DNA of 64,000 nt from CAWATZ01 sp963784995 (GCA_963784995.1 CAWATZ010000016.1:1-64000), one strand, 5' to 3'. Counted from the first letter of the stretch, positions 47,435 through 57,077 are shown. Notes: generated by a model not told the origin, from the sequence alone. A program made the numbers and translations.

Positions 47435-47633
47435 CCCAGCGAAATGTCCTTGACGGGCTCAGTCAAGGCCGCGTACTTCCTTCCCGGAGAAGGAGGCAGC
47501 CTCTCTCCTCATTCTCCCCCCGAGGAGAGGGGCCTTGTGAGGGGGCAAGCCAGCAAGGGAATTGTGGCCACCCGGGAGCTTGCGGCTTCCCCCTCGCCTT
47601 TGATCTCCCGTCCAGCATGACTCCTCGATGACT

Positions 47634-47729
47634 TGTAGGGAACGCCCTCCGTGGCGTTCCGGTCGCACACGGAACGCCCTCCGTGGCGTTCCGGTCGCAC
47701 CCGGAACGCCACGGAGGGCGTTCCCTACA
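47634..47729. repeat. GGAACGCC-type palindrome cluster (three units)
   Basis: Units at 47634-47660 and 47671-47692 read in one direction and 47703-47729 in the other, each 22-27 bp around GGAACGCCCTCCGTGGCG, so alternative hairpins are possible. The last unit covers the TAG stop codon of the phosphoesterase gene (47725-47727). The rest of 47435-47633 shows nothing recognisable. Confidence 0.88.
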
Positions 47730-48474
47730 GCCCGGGAACCGGAGTCGAGGGAAGCTCCACCAGCCGGAAAGGCCGCTCGGGATGATCGCGCTGCATCAAG
47801 GGCAGGGCCACGTTGTAGACGGGGATGTCCTGGAACCGGCCCTCGCCGTGGCCGCGGTGGGCATGACCGTGGAAGGCCAGGGCCACCTGAAAGCGCGTCA
47901 GCGGCTCGGCCAGCCGGCTGCAGCCCAGGTAGGGCCAGATTTCCTGGGGTTCGCCCGCCACCGTCTCCGGGATCGGGGCATAGTGCAGCACGGCCACGCG
48001 CTGCCTGGTCCGCAGCTTGGCCAGGGCCGAGCCCAGTTTCAGCGTTTCGTTGACCGCCTCGTTGACCACCTGCTTGACCAGGTCCTCACCCCACGGTTCC
48101 AGGGTCATCCGGCCAAAGCCGCCCAGGAACCCCTTGACTCCGGCGAAACCTATCCCCTGGATCTCGCAGGCTTCGCCGTCCAGGACGGTGATGCCGGCTC
48201 CCGTCAGGATGCGCTGCACCTCGGCCACGTTGCCCGTGTGGTAATCGTGATTGCCAAGCACCGTGACGATGGGGATCTTGACCGAACCGGTTAGCACCCG
48301 GGTCAGGGCGACCGTTTCCTCTGGAAGACCATGATCGGTCAGATCGCCGCACAAGACCAGGACGTCCGCGCTGTGGGAGATCTGAGCGAACAACGGTTCC
48401 AGCAAGCTCGCCGGGGTCCTGCCGCAATGCAGGTCCCCCAGCGCTGCCACTCGCACTTTGTCTGGTTGAGCCAC
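47725..48474 (-). CDS. Calcineurin-like metallophosphoesterase
   Basis: A 249-residue metallophosphatase with the full motif set: GDLHCG, CGDLTDHG, LGNHDYH, and the C-terminal FHGHAHRGHG. The sequence also shows HYAPIPETVAGEPQE, a lid region. It hydrolyses phosphoesters with two bound metal ions; the natural substrate is unknown. I chose the GTG at 48474 (VAQPDKVRVAALGDLH) as start because the longer frame runs through a palindrome. The stop codon lies within a GGAACGCC palindrome. Confidence 0.82.
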   Translation of the reverse strand: MAQPDKVRVAALGDLHCGRTPASLLEPLFAQISHSADVLVLCGDLTDHGLPEETVALTRVLTGSVKIPIVTVLGNHDYHTGNVAEVQRILTGAGITVLDGEACEIQGIGFAGVKGFLGGFGRMTLEPWGEDLVKQVVNEAVNETLKLGSALAKLRTRQRVAVLHYAPIPETVAGEPQEIWPYLGCSRLAEPLTRFQVALAFHGHAHRGHGEGRFQDIPVYNVALPLMQRDHPERPFRLVELPSTPVPGL

Positions 48475-48495
48475 TGCGCAGCCCTCTGTCAGATT

Positions 48496-48528
48496 TTCTC
48501 CCCTCTCCCCGCTGGGGAGAGGGGAGAA
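48496..48528. repeat. Perfect 15-bp hairpin between divergent genes
   Basis: Arms of 15 bp (48496-48510 and 48514-48528, TTCTCCCCTCTCCCC) flank a 3-nt loop. It lies between the phosphoesterase gene (minus) and the nucleotidyltransferase gene (plus), so it belongs to the shared promoter region or is another dispersed repeat. Confidence 0.7.
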
Positions 48529-48641
48529 TTCACTGAGAAGTCCCCTGGCTGAATGGCGTGCAAACCTCATTCCGTTGGCGGCGCGCCATTTGCCCTGTGT
48601 TGCCCTCACGGGCAAACGGGACGCTCAGAGGTGGTCTTGGG

Positions 48642-49469
48642 ATGAACAGAGAAGAGCCAACCATGGGAATCAACCCACGCTCCGTCAATGAGTTATCGCC
48701 GGACACCCTGGCGTGCTACCGCAATGCTCTGAACGCGCTGAAGGCGACCAGGATCCCGTTCCTGGTCGGAGGTGCTTACGCCCTGGCGGTGTACGCGGGC
48801 GTCATCCGCCATACCAAGGACTTCGACGTTTTTGTCCGGCCCAAGCATTGTGAGCGTGTCCTGTCTGGTTTGGCCCGCGTGGGCTACCAGACCGAGCTGA
48901 CCTTTCCCCACTGGGTGGGCAAGGCCTTTCTCGGCAATGATTTCATCGACGTGATTTTCAGCTCCGGCAACGGCCTCTGTCGGGTCGATGACGAATGGTT
49001 CCGGCACGCGGTGGAGGCCGAGATCCTGGGCATCCCGCTACAGATGGTCCCGGCCGAGGAGATGATCTGGTCGAAGGGCTTTGTCCAGGAACGGGAGCGC
49101 TTCGATGGCGCCGACATCACTCATCTTATCCGGGCCCGCGGCGACCGTCTGGACTGGGACCGGCTGCTGAGGCGGTTCGGACCGAACTGGCGCGTGCTGT
49201 TTGGGCATCTCCTCGTTTTCGGCTACGTCTATCCCGGCGAGCGCGAGCAGGTCCCGGCCTGGGTGCTGGAGGAACTGATGGAGCGGCTGCGCCAGGAACA
49301 GGAGCAGCCCCTCCCCGGCAAGCGTCTCTGCCGGGGAACGCTGCTGTCGCGGGAGCAGTACCTGGTGGACGTCCAGCAGTGGGGCTACGTCGATGCCCGC
49401 CTGGGCCCAGGCGGAAGCATGAACGCCGGCCAGGTCGCTCTCTGGACCGACGCCATCCAGAGCGAGTGA
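48642..49469 (+). CDS. Nucleotidyltransferase-fold protein (AbiEii/MNT-like)
   Basis: A 275-residue protein with a nucleotidyltransferase signature: FLVGGAYALAVYAGVIRHTKD followed by FDVFVRP (GG...G..R.TKDFD, the two metal-binding acidic residues in DFDVF). A third acidic residue (NDFIDVIFS) is near. The C-terminal part is helical. AbiEii-type toxins and related enzymes share this fold, but no AbiEi-like antitoxin gene is adjacent, so a defence role is not supported. The start at 48642 is uncertain; the ATG at 48663 is possible as well. Confidence 0.72.
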   Translation: MNREEPTMGINPRSVNELSPDTLACYRNALNALKATRIPFLVGGAYALAVYAGVIRHTKDFDVFVRPKHCERVLSGLARVGYQTELTFPHWVGKAFLGNDFIDVIFSSGNGLCRVDDEWFRHAVEAEILGIPLQMVPAEEMIWSKGFVQERERFDGADITHLIRARGDRLDWDRLLRRFGPNWRVLFGHLLVFGYVYPGEREQVPAWVLEELMERLRQEQEQPLPGKRLCRGTLLSREQYLVDVQQWGYVDARLGPGGSMNAGQVALWTDAIQSE

Positions 49470-49480
49470 CCCGGCACGAC

Positions 49481-49514
49481 TCGCTTGCGGAGCGGTTCTC
49501 GCTTGCGGAGCGGT
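49481..49514. repeat. Short direct tandem repeat
   Basis: A 16-bp unit (TCGCTTGCGGAGCGGT) occurs twice (49481-49496 and 49499-49514) in the spacer before the hypothetical gene at 49574. Its role, if any, is unknown; it may be a regulator site or chance duplication. Confidence 0.5.
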
Positions 49515-49573
49515 CCGTCTGTAGGATGTGGGGGATGGTGGAAAGGTTCTTTCTCCTCAGCAGAGGCTCACCC

Positions 49574-50682
49574 ATGTCTGACCTGTTGGTTGCCATCGAT
49601 GAACTGCTCGCACGGGCCACGACCAGCGGGACGTTGCAAGACCTCCAGCGGACCACCGGCTCGATTCAGCAGAGTCTTTCCCAGGCTTCGCCCGAGGACC
49701 AAGACGAGGCGCTCCGTCGGCTCAGCGCCGCCTTACCCCGGATGCATCCCATTCCAGCGGCCATGGTTGCCACGACTTGCGGTGCGCTGGTGGAAACCGG
49801 CGGGGACCCGCACGTCAGTGGTTCCGCCGTGCTGGCGCTAGTGCCGGACACGCTTGACAGGACGATTCAGTTTCACGAACTCTGCTGGGAAAAAGAGCGT
49901 GCGGAACACCCGGACCAGGAAACGGATGAGGACGATGAGCCAGAAGCGGAAGAACTGGCGGAGAAACATTTCCAGGCGGTTGCCGAGGAAAACCCTGAAG
50001 CCGCCTGGGCTTACGTGGGGGAACGAGACGTCACCCTGGCGGCGATCGCTCATCTGCGCGGTCAAAGAGGCTCCGGGCGGAGGCCCGCGGCAGCCCGGAA
50101 CGATTGTTGCGGAAATCGCTCGAACACGACCGCATCTACCGGGGCGGACACAGCTTCTTGACCAAGATGCTCCTGGTACTCGACGATGAGCCGCTCCTGA
50201 TCCTCGACACGGATCAGAACAAGGGGTATCGGGCCGCGTTCAGCGCCATTCCCGTTAACTTCCAGCTGCACACCGTCCTGATGGGCCAGCTCTTCGGCGA
50301 TCCCCGGGAGGGCTGGATTGAAGCCGTTGGCTTCGACCTGACGGCCGTTCGCCATGCCCTGAGCCACGTCTGCGATCACACGGCTCCGACGCTGACCGGC
50401 GCCTTCAACTTGTGGAACTGGACGGGGCTGCAAGCCGACGGCACGCTGCCAGAGCTGGATACCGCGTCGGAGCACTGGATCTGGAATGAAGGGGTGCCGG
50501 CTGACATCGTGCCTTTCGAGGGGCTCCGCATCGTCATCCTGGGGCAACCACCCTATGCTCGCTCCTGGCGCGGCGGGTTGATTTTCGACGGCATGCTCCC
50601 GGAATTCGTGGTCCACGAGAAATTGCCCGAAAGCACTGTCAAGGAGTGGTTCCGGAGGTTGGGCGCAGCTGCGAAACCGTGA
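49574..50682 (+). CDS. Hypothetical protein, frameshifted near 50056
   Basis: About 369 residues after adding one missing base near 50056 (HLARSKRLRAEARGSPERLL expected across the join). The N-terminal ~100 residues are helical (LLVAIDELLARATTSGTLQDL, QASPEDQDEALRRLSAALP). An acidic stretch follows (QETDEDDEPEAEELAEKHF). The C-terminal part is beta-rich (MLLVLDDEPLLILD, FSAIPVNFQLHTVLMGQL, GLRIVILGQPPYA). I do not recognise a family. Codon use and composition look like its neighbours. Confidence 0.5.
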
Positions 50683-50715
50683 CGCTTCTTTGAGAGAGAC
50701 GATCCCGGAGGTGCC

Positions 50716-50892
50716 TCATTTCTGCAAGATCAGCTTGTTGCGCCGGGTGATTCGCAGACGATAGCGGACCCCGGCGTGTTCAATCCAGACCTGCCGATCT
50801 CCTCGAAAAAGCTCCTCGGCCAAAATCACCCGGTACTCTTCCGGGCGTGAAGCCGCTGCTTGCTTCGGCGGGTGAGCATCACGTTCAGCCAT
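50716..50892 (-). CDS. hemP: Hemin uptake protein HemP
   Basis: A 58-residue protein. Its second half has the HemP pattern: a short strand (QVWIEHAGVRYRLRITRRNK) ending in LILQK. HemP is a small protein encoded with haem and iron uptake genes in proteobacteria and planctomycetes; its exact role is unclear, and it may act in regulation of uptake. The ATG at 50892 follows GGGGAGGAGGG. Upstream is a clear promoter with a palindrome over its -10 element (50917-50945), as expected for iron-controlled expression. Confidence 0.85.
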   Translation of the reverse strand: MAERDAHPPKQAAASRPEEYRVILAEELFRGDRQVWIEHAGVRYRLRITRRNKLILQK

Positions 50893-50916
50893 GCGGTCCC
50901 TCCTCCCCTGCGGTGG

Positions 50917-50945
50917 TTCTTGTTGAGAATATTTCTCAACAAGAA
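50917..50945. promoter_or_regulatory. Perfect palindromic operator at the hemP promoter (Fur/Irr-type candidate)
   Basis: Two 13-bp arms (TTCTTGTTGAGAA at 50917-50929 and its exact complement at 50933-50945) flank the central TAT. The inner core TGAGAATATTTCTCA resembles the two-fold layout of Fur-family sites. It covers the proposed -10 element, so a bound repressor would block transcription. Confidence 0.72.
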
Positions 50946-50954
50946 GCGCGTCAA
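50926..50954 (-). promoter_or_regulatory. Sigma70-like promoter of hemP
   Basis: On the minus strand, TTGACG (50949-50954) is followed after exactly 17 bp by TATTCT (50926-50931). The start codon lies about 33 bp further on. The -35 matches the consensus at five of six positions, the -10 at four of six. Confidence 0.65.
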
Positions 50955-51194
50955 GCGGACCGAAAGGAGGGAAGGAAGCCCAACGTGGCAGCGCTCAAAC
51001 GGGCGAAACCGCATCTGCTGGCATTTTCCGCTTGACTTTCGTTCTGGGGAGTCTATTATGCGAGAAGATATTGAGACTCGATCTCAGAAAAATGGCATCC
51101 GAGTCGTGCCACCCACCGAGGCAGCTTCGCTTCCGCAGCGGCGGCGTTTTCCGCTTGCCGCATCCGCTCGCAATGCGCCTCTCCTCATTCCCTT

Positions 51195-52166
51195 TTGAAA
51201 AGGAGTTTCTGGCCATGCGCGCGGACTGACCGAAGCGCCTTCACCTTGATCGAACTGCTGGTCGTCATCGCCATCATCAGCGTCCTGATTGGCCTGCTGC
51301 TGCCGGCCGTCCAGCAAGCGCGGGCAGCGGCCGCTCGGGCCCAGTGTCAGAACAACCTCAAGCAGATCGGCCTGGGTCTGCACAGCTACCACGACGCCCA
51401 GCGATCGTTTCCGCCCGGCTACGGGGCCTCGGGTCCTTACGTGGATGGGGCCACGGACACCACTCCGGGTTGGGGCTGGGCAGCGTATCTGCTGCCCTGC
51501 ATTGAGCAGGGCGGCCTCCATCAGCAGCTCAACCTCACTCAGCCAATCCAGAACTCGTCTGCGATCCAGACGCTGGTCAAAACGTACCTTTGCCCATCCG
51601 ATCAGACACCACAGGGGGCCTTCCCGGTTCCGGATGGCTTTGGGACCACCGTCTGTCTGGCTGCCCCTGCCAGCTACGCCGCCTGCGTGGGCGGCGACGA
51701 ATCCGACACCTTCGGTCCAGCCGGCCTGGGCGTTTTCTACCGCAACAGCCAGACCCGCCTTACCGACGTCATCGATGGAACGAGCTTGACCATCCTGGTC
51801 GGCGAGAAGGCGTGGTCGAATGCCAACGGCGTCTGGGCCGGCGCCATCAACGACGCGGTCTGCAAACGGGGAGCGCTGAACCCCTGTCCCGGAACCGGTG
51901 CGGCCTCGTATCCCGCGGCGACCCTGGTCCTGTCGCACAGCCACTTGAACAACACGACCACGGACCCGGACGGGGGCCTGGATGACTTCTCCAGCCGGCA
52001 CGCGGGCGGCTCCAACTTTGTCTTCGCCGACGGCTCCGTCCACTTCATTCGCAGCATTCCCGGTGACAATGCCGACGGCAGTTACACCCAGAATAGCCTG
52101 ATCTTCCAGGCCCTGGGCACAAGGGCCAACAACGATAACGCCATCGTTCCTTCCAGCTGGTTCTGA
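51195..52166 (+). CDS. DUF1559 prepilin-type N-terminal cleavage protein; start uncertain
   Basis: A ~323-residue protein of the planctomycete DUF1559 family. The N-terminal prepilin motif (FTLIELLVVIAIISVLIGLLL) is followed by the conserved RAQCQNNLKQIGLGLHSYHD, and later DGTSLTILVGEKAW and the H-X9-DG-type end SSRHAGGSNFVFADGSVHF. It is presumably inserted as a pseudopilin or surface protein. The frame starts at a TTG (51195) with no ribosome site. In contrast, the ATG at 51215, 9 nt after AAAAGGAG, is in another frame and would need a single-base frameshift to join. A sequencing error in the first codons is likely. A half-matching palindrome (TTGAGACTCGATCTCA) lies at 51071-51086. Confidence 0.82.
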   Translation: MKRSFWPCARTDRSAFTLIELLVVIAIISVLIGLLLPAVQQARAAAARAQCQNNLKQIGLGLHSYHDAQRSFPPGYGASGPYVDGATDTTPGWGWAAYLLPCIEQGGLHQQLNLTQPIQNSSAIQTLVKTYLCPSDQTPQGAFPVPDGFGTTVCLAAPASYAACVGGDESDTFGPAGLGVFYRNSQTRLTDVIDGTSLTILVGEKAWSNANGVWAGAINDAVCKRGALNPCPGTGAASYPAATLVLSHSHLNNTTTDPDGGLDDFSSRHAGGSNFVFADGSVHFIRSIPGDNADGSYTQNSLIFQALGTRANNDNAIVPSSWF

Positions 52167-52179
52167 GGAACTTCACACC

Positions 52180-52563
52180 ATGCGATACCAATTCATGCTG
52201 ATGGCTGTCCTGGCGGCGTTGCTGAGCGGTTGCGGCAAAGGGCAGCCTGTGCTGACGGGCGGCAAGCCGGTCAGCTACTGGGTGCAGGCGTTGCAAGACC
52301 CGGACGCCAACCTGCGCAAGAAAGCGGCGTTCAAACTGGGGAACGTTGGGCCAATCGACGCCACGGTTGGCCCCGCCCTGCTCGGGGCCTTGAAGGATGC
52401 CGATGCGGCGGTGCGCTGCGAGGTGATCCTTGCCCTGCTCAAATTGGGCCCGGGAGCCAGGGGGGCAATCCCGGCACTGACGGCGCTGTGGCAGCAGGAC
52501 CCTGACGCCCGGGTGCGTTCCTATGCCGGCAGGGCCCTGGAAAAACTCGGGCAGGGCAAGTAG
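52180..52563 (+). CDS. HEAT-repeat lipoprotein
   Basis: A 127-residue protein with a lipoprotein signal (MLMAVLAALLSGC; Cys at the lipobox). Two to three HEAT-like helical pairs follow (DPDANLRKKAAFKLGNVG, DADAAVRCEVILALLKLG, DPDARVRSYAGRALEKLG). It is encoded 13 bp after the DUF1559 gene and is probably in one operon with it. It would be anchored in a membrane and act as a protein-binding partner. Partner unknown. Confidence 0.82.
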   Translation: MRYQFMLMAVLAALLSGCGKGQPVLTGGKPVSYWVQALQDPDANLRKKAAFKLGNVGPIDATVGPALLGALKDADAAVRCEVILALLKLGPGARGAIPALTALWQQDPDARVRSYAGRALEKLGQGK

Positions 52564-52585
52564 CCGCGCGATGCGTCTGGTCTGG

Positions 52586-53239
52586 TCAGCTCCCGGCCAT
52601 CTGGACAGCGGGTGCGAACTCCCGGAGAATCTCGACCACCTCCTCGTCCTCCACCGGAGTGAAGTCCTCGTAGAACTGGCCGACGGCCCAGAACTCTTCC
52701 GGACTGAACAGGCACACCAGGTCATCGCACCAGTGCCGCACCTCCTCCAGCCGATCCGGAGAAGCGACCGGCACCGCCACGATCACTTCTTTTGGCTTGT
52801 GCGCCTTGACCACCTGCAGGGCGGCAATCATGGTCGAGCCGGTGGCGATGCCGTCGTCGGTCACGATCACCGAGCGGCCCGCGATCGGCGCCCGCGGACG
52901 GACCCCGCGGAACAGCCGTTTGCGCCGGGCGATCTCCAGCACCTGCTGGCTGCGTTCCCGGGCCAGGTAGCCCGCCGTCACGCCCACGTCCTCCTCGGCG
53001 TACCGGGTGAGATAGACCTGGCCGTCTTCGCCGACAGCCCCCAGGGCCAGCTCCGACAGCCAGGGCGCCCGCAGCTTGCGGGACAGGACCACGTCCAGGT
53101 CCGCGCCCAGCTCCTGGGCCAGGACGGCCCCGGTCACCGCGCCGCCTCGGGGTATGGCCAGCACCAACGGTTTGTACAGTTGTCGGCCCTTCAGCTTCTC
53201 GGCAAGCTGATGGCCTGCGTCTTCTCGATTGTGGAACAT
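52586..53239 (-). CDS. Phosphoribosyltransferase-domain protein
   Basis: A 217-residue protein with a type I phosphoribosyltransferase core: AIPRGGAVTGAVLAQELGA, DLDVVLSRKLRAP, the PRPP-binding loop VIVTDDGIATGSTM, and AVPVASPDRLEEVR. Members of this subgroup are often encoded near erythromycin-esterase or dienelactone-hydrolase-like genes; none is adjacent here. The acceptor base is unknown. GGGAG precedes the ATG at 53239. The intergenic stretch 53240-53514 holds no recognisable feature. Confidence 0.88.
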   Translation of the reverse strand: MFHNREDAGHQLAEKLKGRQLYKPLVLAIPRGGAVTGAVLAQELGADLDVVLSRKLRAPWLSELALGAVGEDGQVYLTRYAEEDVGVTAGYLARERSQQVLEIARRKRLFRGVRPRAPIAGRSVIVTDDGIATGSTMIAALQVVKAHKPKEVIVAVPVASPDRLEEVRHWCDDLVCLFSPEEFWAVGQFYEDFTPVEDEEVVEILREFAPAVQMAGS

Positions 53240-53514
53240 GGTAGTCTCCCTCTTGATGCGGATCCCCCTTGATCCCAATCCCCGCACTGGATCAGCGATC
53301 GCTTGACGTTGCTTGCTCCCATGAGGTGTTTGATTGCAAGGCCCGTACCAAAGCGGCTGGCGCCTTGAACGCGCCGCCAACAATGTCCGTAAGTGATTGC
53401 CCAGCTTGCACTTGGAATTGCAAACGTGCGTGCCTGGCAAAGGAAGTGGCTGGCGTGGCCAGCCACGCACCCCGCGTGAGTGTGCGGTTTTGGCAAGGGG
53501 TGTGCCGGGTGGAA

Positions 53515-56500
53515 TTAGTGAGCCAGGTCTTCCGCTCCGGATGGGGGAGAGCGGTGGCCGTAAAAGCTGTACAGGACCGGCATCAGGTAGCGCGTCAGGA
53601 ACAGCGTGGTGATCATGCCGCCGACGACGACGATGGCCAGCGGCCGCTGCGTCTGGGCCCCGATCCGGGTCGAGAGCGCTGCCGGCAGCAAGCCGAGGAT
53701 GGCCGTCAGGGCGGTCATCATCACCGCCCGCACGCGCTTGCCGGCCCCTTGCATGATCGAGTCGCGCAGCGGCACCCCGTGCGCCCGCAGGGCGTTGAAC
53801 GACGAGACCAGCAGCAGACCGTCCATGATGGCCACGCCGAACAGCGATACGAAGCCCACCGCCGCCGAGATGCTGAAGTTCGTTCCCGTGAGCAGCAGCG
53901 CCCAGATGCCGCCCATTAACAGGGCAATGACGTTGGACAGCACCACGAACGTGTCCAGCAGCGAGCGGAACGCCCCGTAGAGCAGGATCACGATCAGCGC
54001 CAGCGACAGCGGGATGATGAACAGCAAGCGCTGTTCCGCCTCTTTCATCTCGTTGAATTCGCCGGCCCAGGAGGTGTGGTAGGGGCTCTCGATCAGCGGG
54101 GCCGTCTTCTCCTGGGCCTCGGCCACGGCCCCGGCCAGGTCCCGGCCGCGAACGTTGAACTTGACCGCGATCATCCGCTTGCCCTGCTCGCGGTAGATCG
54201 TGGACGCCCCGGCCCGCTCGAAGGTGCCGTTGGGGTCCGGAGCGCCGTTGCGACCGACTGGCGACACCAGGTCGCGGAGCCGCAGCCGGGGGGTGTTGCT
54301 GAGGGGGTTGGCCGTGTTGGCCTGCGCGCCGGCGTTCGAGGGTGGGGCGACTGCGGAGCCGCTGGCGGCCGGGGCCGGCCCCGGACCGGTGCTGGGGTAG
54401 ACCGTGTTGTTGGTCACGTCCACCATCATGTCCAGGATCGAGGTCTCGCTGCGCGCAGCGACCGGGGCCAGCGCAGCGTGACGTCGAAGATCTTCTCGCC
54501 CTCGATCATCGAGGTCAGCGCTTTGCCGCCCACGGCGCTCTGGATGAGGTTGTTCACGTCAGCGGCGCTGACGCCCCAGCGGGCGCACTTGTCCAGATCA
54601 ACCCGAAATTCGAGGTTGGATCCGCCCTTGATGCTGAAGACGCCAACTTCTCGAATCCCGCGGATGCCGCGCAGGACGTTCTTGACCTGGCCGGCCAGCT
54701 CCTCGAGCTTGTTCAGGTCGGGACCGAAGATCTTGACGGAGTTGTCGCCCTTGACGCCGGCCAGGGCCTCGGTCACGTTGTCGCGGATGTACTGCGAGAA
54801 ATTCCAATCGACGCCGACAATTTTCGCCCGCAGCTCGGCGTTCATCTCCTCGACCAGTTCGTCCTTGGTCCGGGCGCGCGTGGCGCCGAACAGAAAGCGC
54901 AGCCAGCTCCGGTTCTCGACCAGGGGCGGCCAGTCCTTCGTCGGCTTCAGGGGGGCGAAGATCTCGACGCGGTAGAACCCGGCCGGGTCGGTGCCGTCGT
55001 CGGGCCGGCCGATGGCGGGCACCAGCACCTCGACTTCCGGATAGCCGGCCATGATCGCCCGCGCCTGGTGGATGTCCTCGGCCACCCGCTCCATCGAGGC
55101 GTTGAGCGGGAACGTGGCCGTGATCCACAGGTTGCCTTCCTCCAGCTGCGGCATGAACTCCCGGCCCAGGTACGGCAGCAGGAAAAGCGTGCCCACGAGC
55201 AGGCTGCCCATGACGGCCAGCGTCGTCCAGCGGTAGCGGAGACAGACGTCCAGTTGCCACAGGTAGCGCGACCGCAGAAAGCGCACCAGGACGCTGTCGC
55301 GCGAGGGCTTCATGTTCTTGAAGAACAGGCAGCACAGCACCGGCGTCAGGGTCAGGGCCAGCAGCAGGGCGCCGGCCAGGGCAAAGGCGTAGGTGTCGGC
55401 CATCGGCCCGAACAGCTGCCCCTCGGGGCCCTGCATGGTGAACAGCGGCAGGAAGGCGCAGACCATGATCATGGTCGAGAAGAACAGGGCCCGGGTCGAT
55501 CTCGCGCGAGGCCAGCAGGACGCGCTGCTGGATCGGCAGGGCCGCATTCTCGCCGCCGCTGACGTGCCGATAGGTGTTCTCGACCATGATGACGCTGCTA
55601 TCGACGATGATGCCGAAATCGACGGCGCCGATGGAGAGCAGGTTGGCCGACTTGCCGCGCAGGTACAGCACCGAGAAGGCGAACAGCAAGGCCAGCGGGA
55701 TGTTGAGGGCCACGATCAGGGCGGTCCGCACGTTGCTCAGGAACATGAACAGGATCATGGTCACCAGGGCGATGCCCAGCAGCAGGTTCTCCTGGACCGT
55801 CTCGGTGGTGACGTGGATCAGGTCGCCGCGATCGTAGTACGTCTCGATCTTGACGCCCGGCAGCATTCGGCCCGTTGCGGGATCGTTCAGCTCCTTGAAC
55901 TTGGCCTCGACCGCCTTGAGGGCCGGCGGCGAGTCCTCGCCCTTGCGGAGCATGACGATGCACTGGACCTTGTCGTCCTCGTCGCGCCAGACCGCCGTGG
56001 GAGGCTCTTCCTGGCCGTCGGGGCGGAGCTGCCACTGGCCCGAGGCGGGTTCCACCGGTTTGCTCAGGCTGACCCGGCCGAGGCGCGTCAGGTGGCCGAC
56101 CACGACGCCGCGCACTCCCAGAGCGTCGCCGGGCCGGACCGCTCCGCCCTCGACAACGTCGTCGATCTTGATGGGTACGTTGTTGTTGGACGCGATGACG
56201 ATCTGGCGGATTTCGCGGATGCGGCGGTTCTCCTCGGCGCGAAGGATGCGGGCGGCCTGTAACGGATCTTGCAAGCCCAGCACCTGCTGCACCGGGTCCA
56301 GGCCGCCGCCGAGCAGACCGACGCTGCGAACACTCAGAGTGGTGTGCCCCTGGGTCAGCAGATCGGCCCCGATGTTCTGGTTGCTGTTCATCAGCGCCGC
56401 CTGGAGTTGCGTCAGCGTGATGCCGTAGCGGCGCAGGCGGTCCGGGTCGGGATGGATCTCGTAGCGCTTGGTGGTGCCGCCGGTGCTGCTGACGCCGCCG

Positions 56501-57030
56501 ATGCGCGGGATCCGCAGGAAGTCGCGGGCCAGCACCCAGTCCTGCAGTGCCTTGAGGTCGTTGAGCGTGTAAACGTCGTTGCCGTAGCGGTCCTTGGGGC
56601 ACTTGAGCGTGTAGCGGAAGATCTCGCCGGTCGGCGATTGCGGGGAAATCTGCGGCGTGATGCCGCCCGGCAGCGGCTGCAGGAATTGCATCCGGTTGAT
56701 CACTTCCTGGCGGGCTTCCTTGTACGGGAAGCCGTACTCGAACTGGTTGCGCAGGTGGGCCAGGCCAAAAAGCGACTTGGTGCGCGTCACGTGCAGGCCG
56801 GGCATGCCGGCGAAGGTCACCTCCAGCGGGATGGCGATCTGCCGCTCCACCTCCTCGGCGGAGGCGCCCGGATACTGGGCCACGATCTCGAGGATGGCCG
56901 GGGCCGGGTCGGGGTACGCTTCCACGTTGACGTTCAGGAGCGCGTGGACGCCGACCAGCACCAGGCCGAGGGCCAGCAGGATCACCACCAGCGGATTGGA
57001 GACCGACCATTCGATGAGTTTGCGGATCAT
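53515..57030 (-). CDS. Heavy-metal RND efflux pump (CusA/CzcA family), two frame breaks
   Basis: About 1171 residues across two breaks (an extra base near 55491, a missing one near 54455). It is an inner-membrane proton-driven RND transporter. The N-terminus (IRKLIEWSVSNPLVVILLALG), the porter parts (SLFGLAHLRNQFEYG), and TM4 with DFGIIVDSSVIMVEN are seen. That segment has two Asp and one Glu in the spacing of the CzcA proton relay. A low-complexity Ala/Pro/Asn segment (~54280-54420) is inserted in the second porter part, making it longer than usual. It pairs with the adaptor encoded upstream (57232-58893). No outer-membrane TolC-like gene is in the window. Confidence 0.88.
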
Positions 57031-57077
57031 GATTCACTCGGACCGGGAAGAAGAGAGGAATGCATGAAGTCGATTGA

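Noticed and set aside
48642..49469. AbiE-type abortive infection system
   Set aside because: Only a nucleotidyltransferase-like protein is present. No AbiEi-type partner is adjacent; the neighbouring genes are unrelated.
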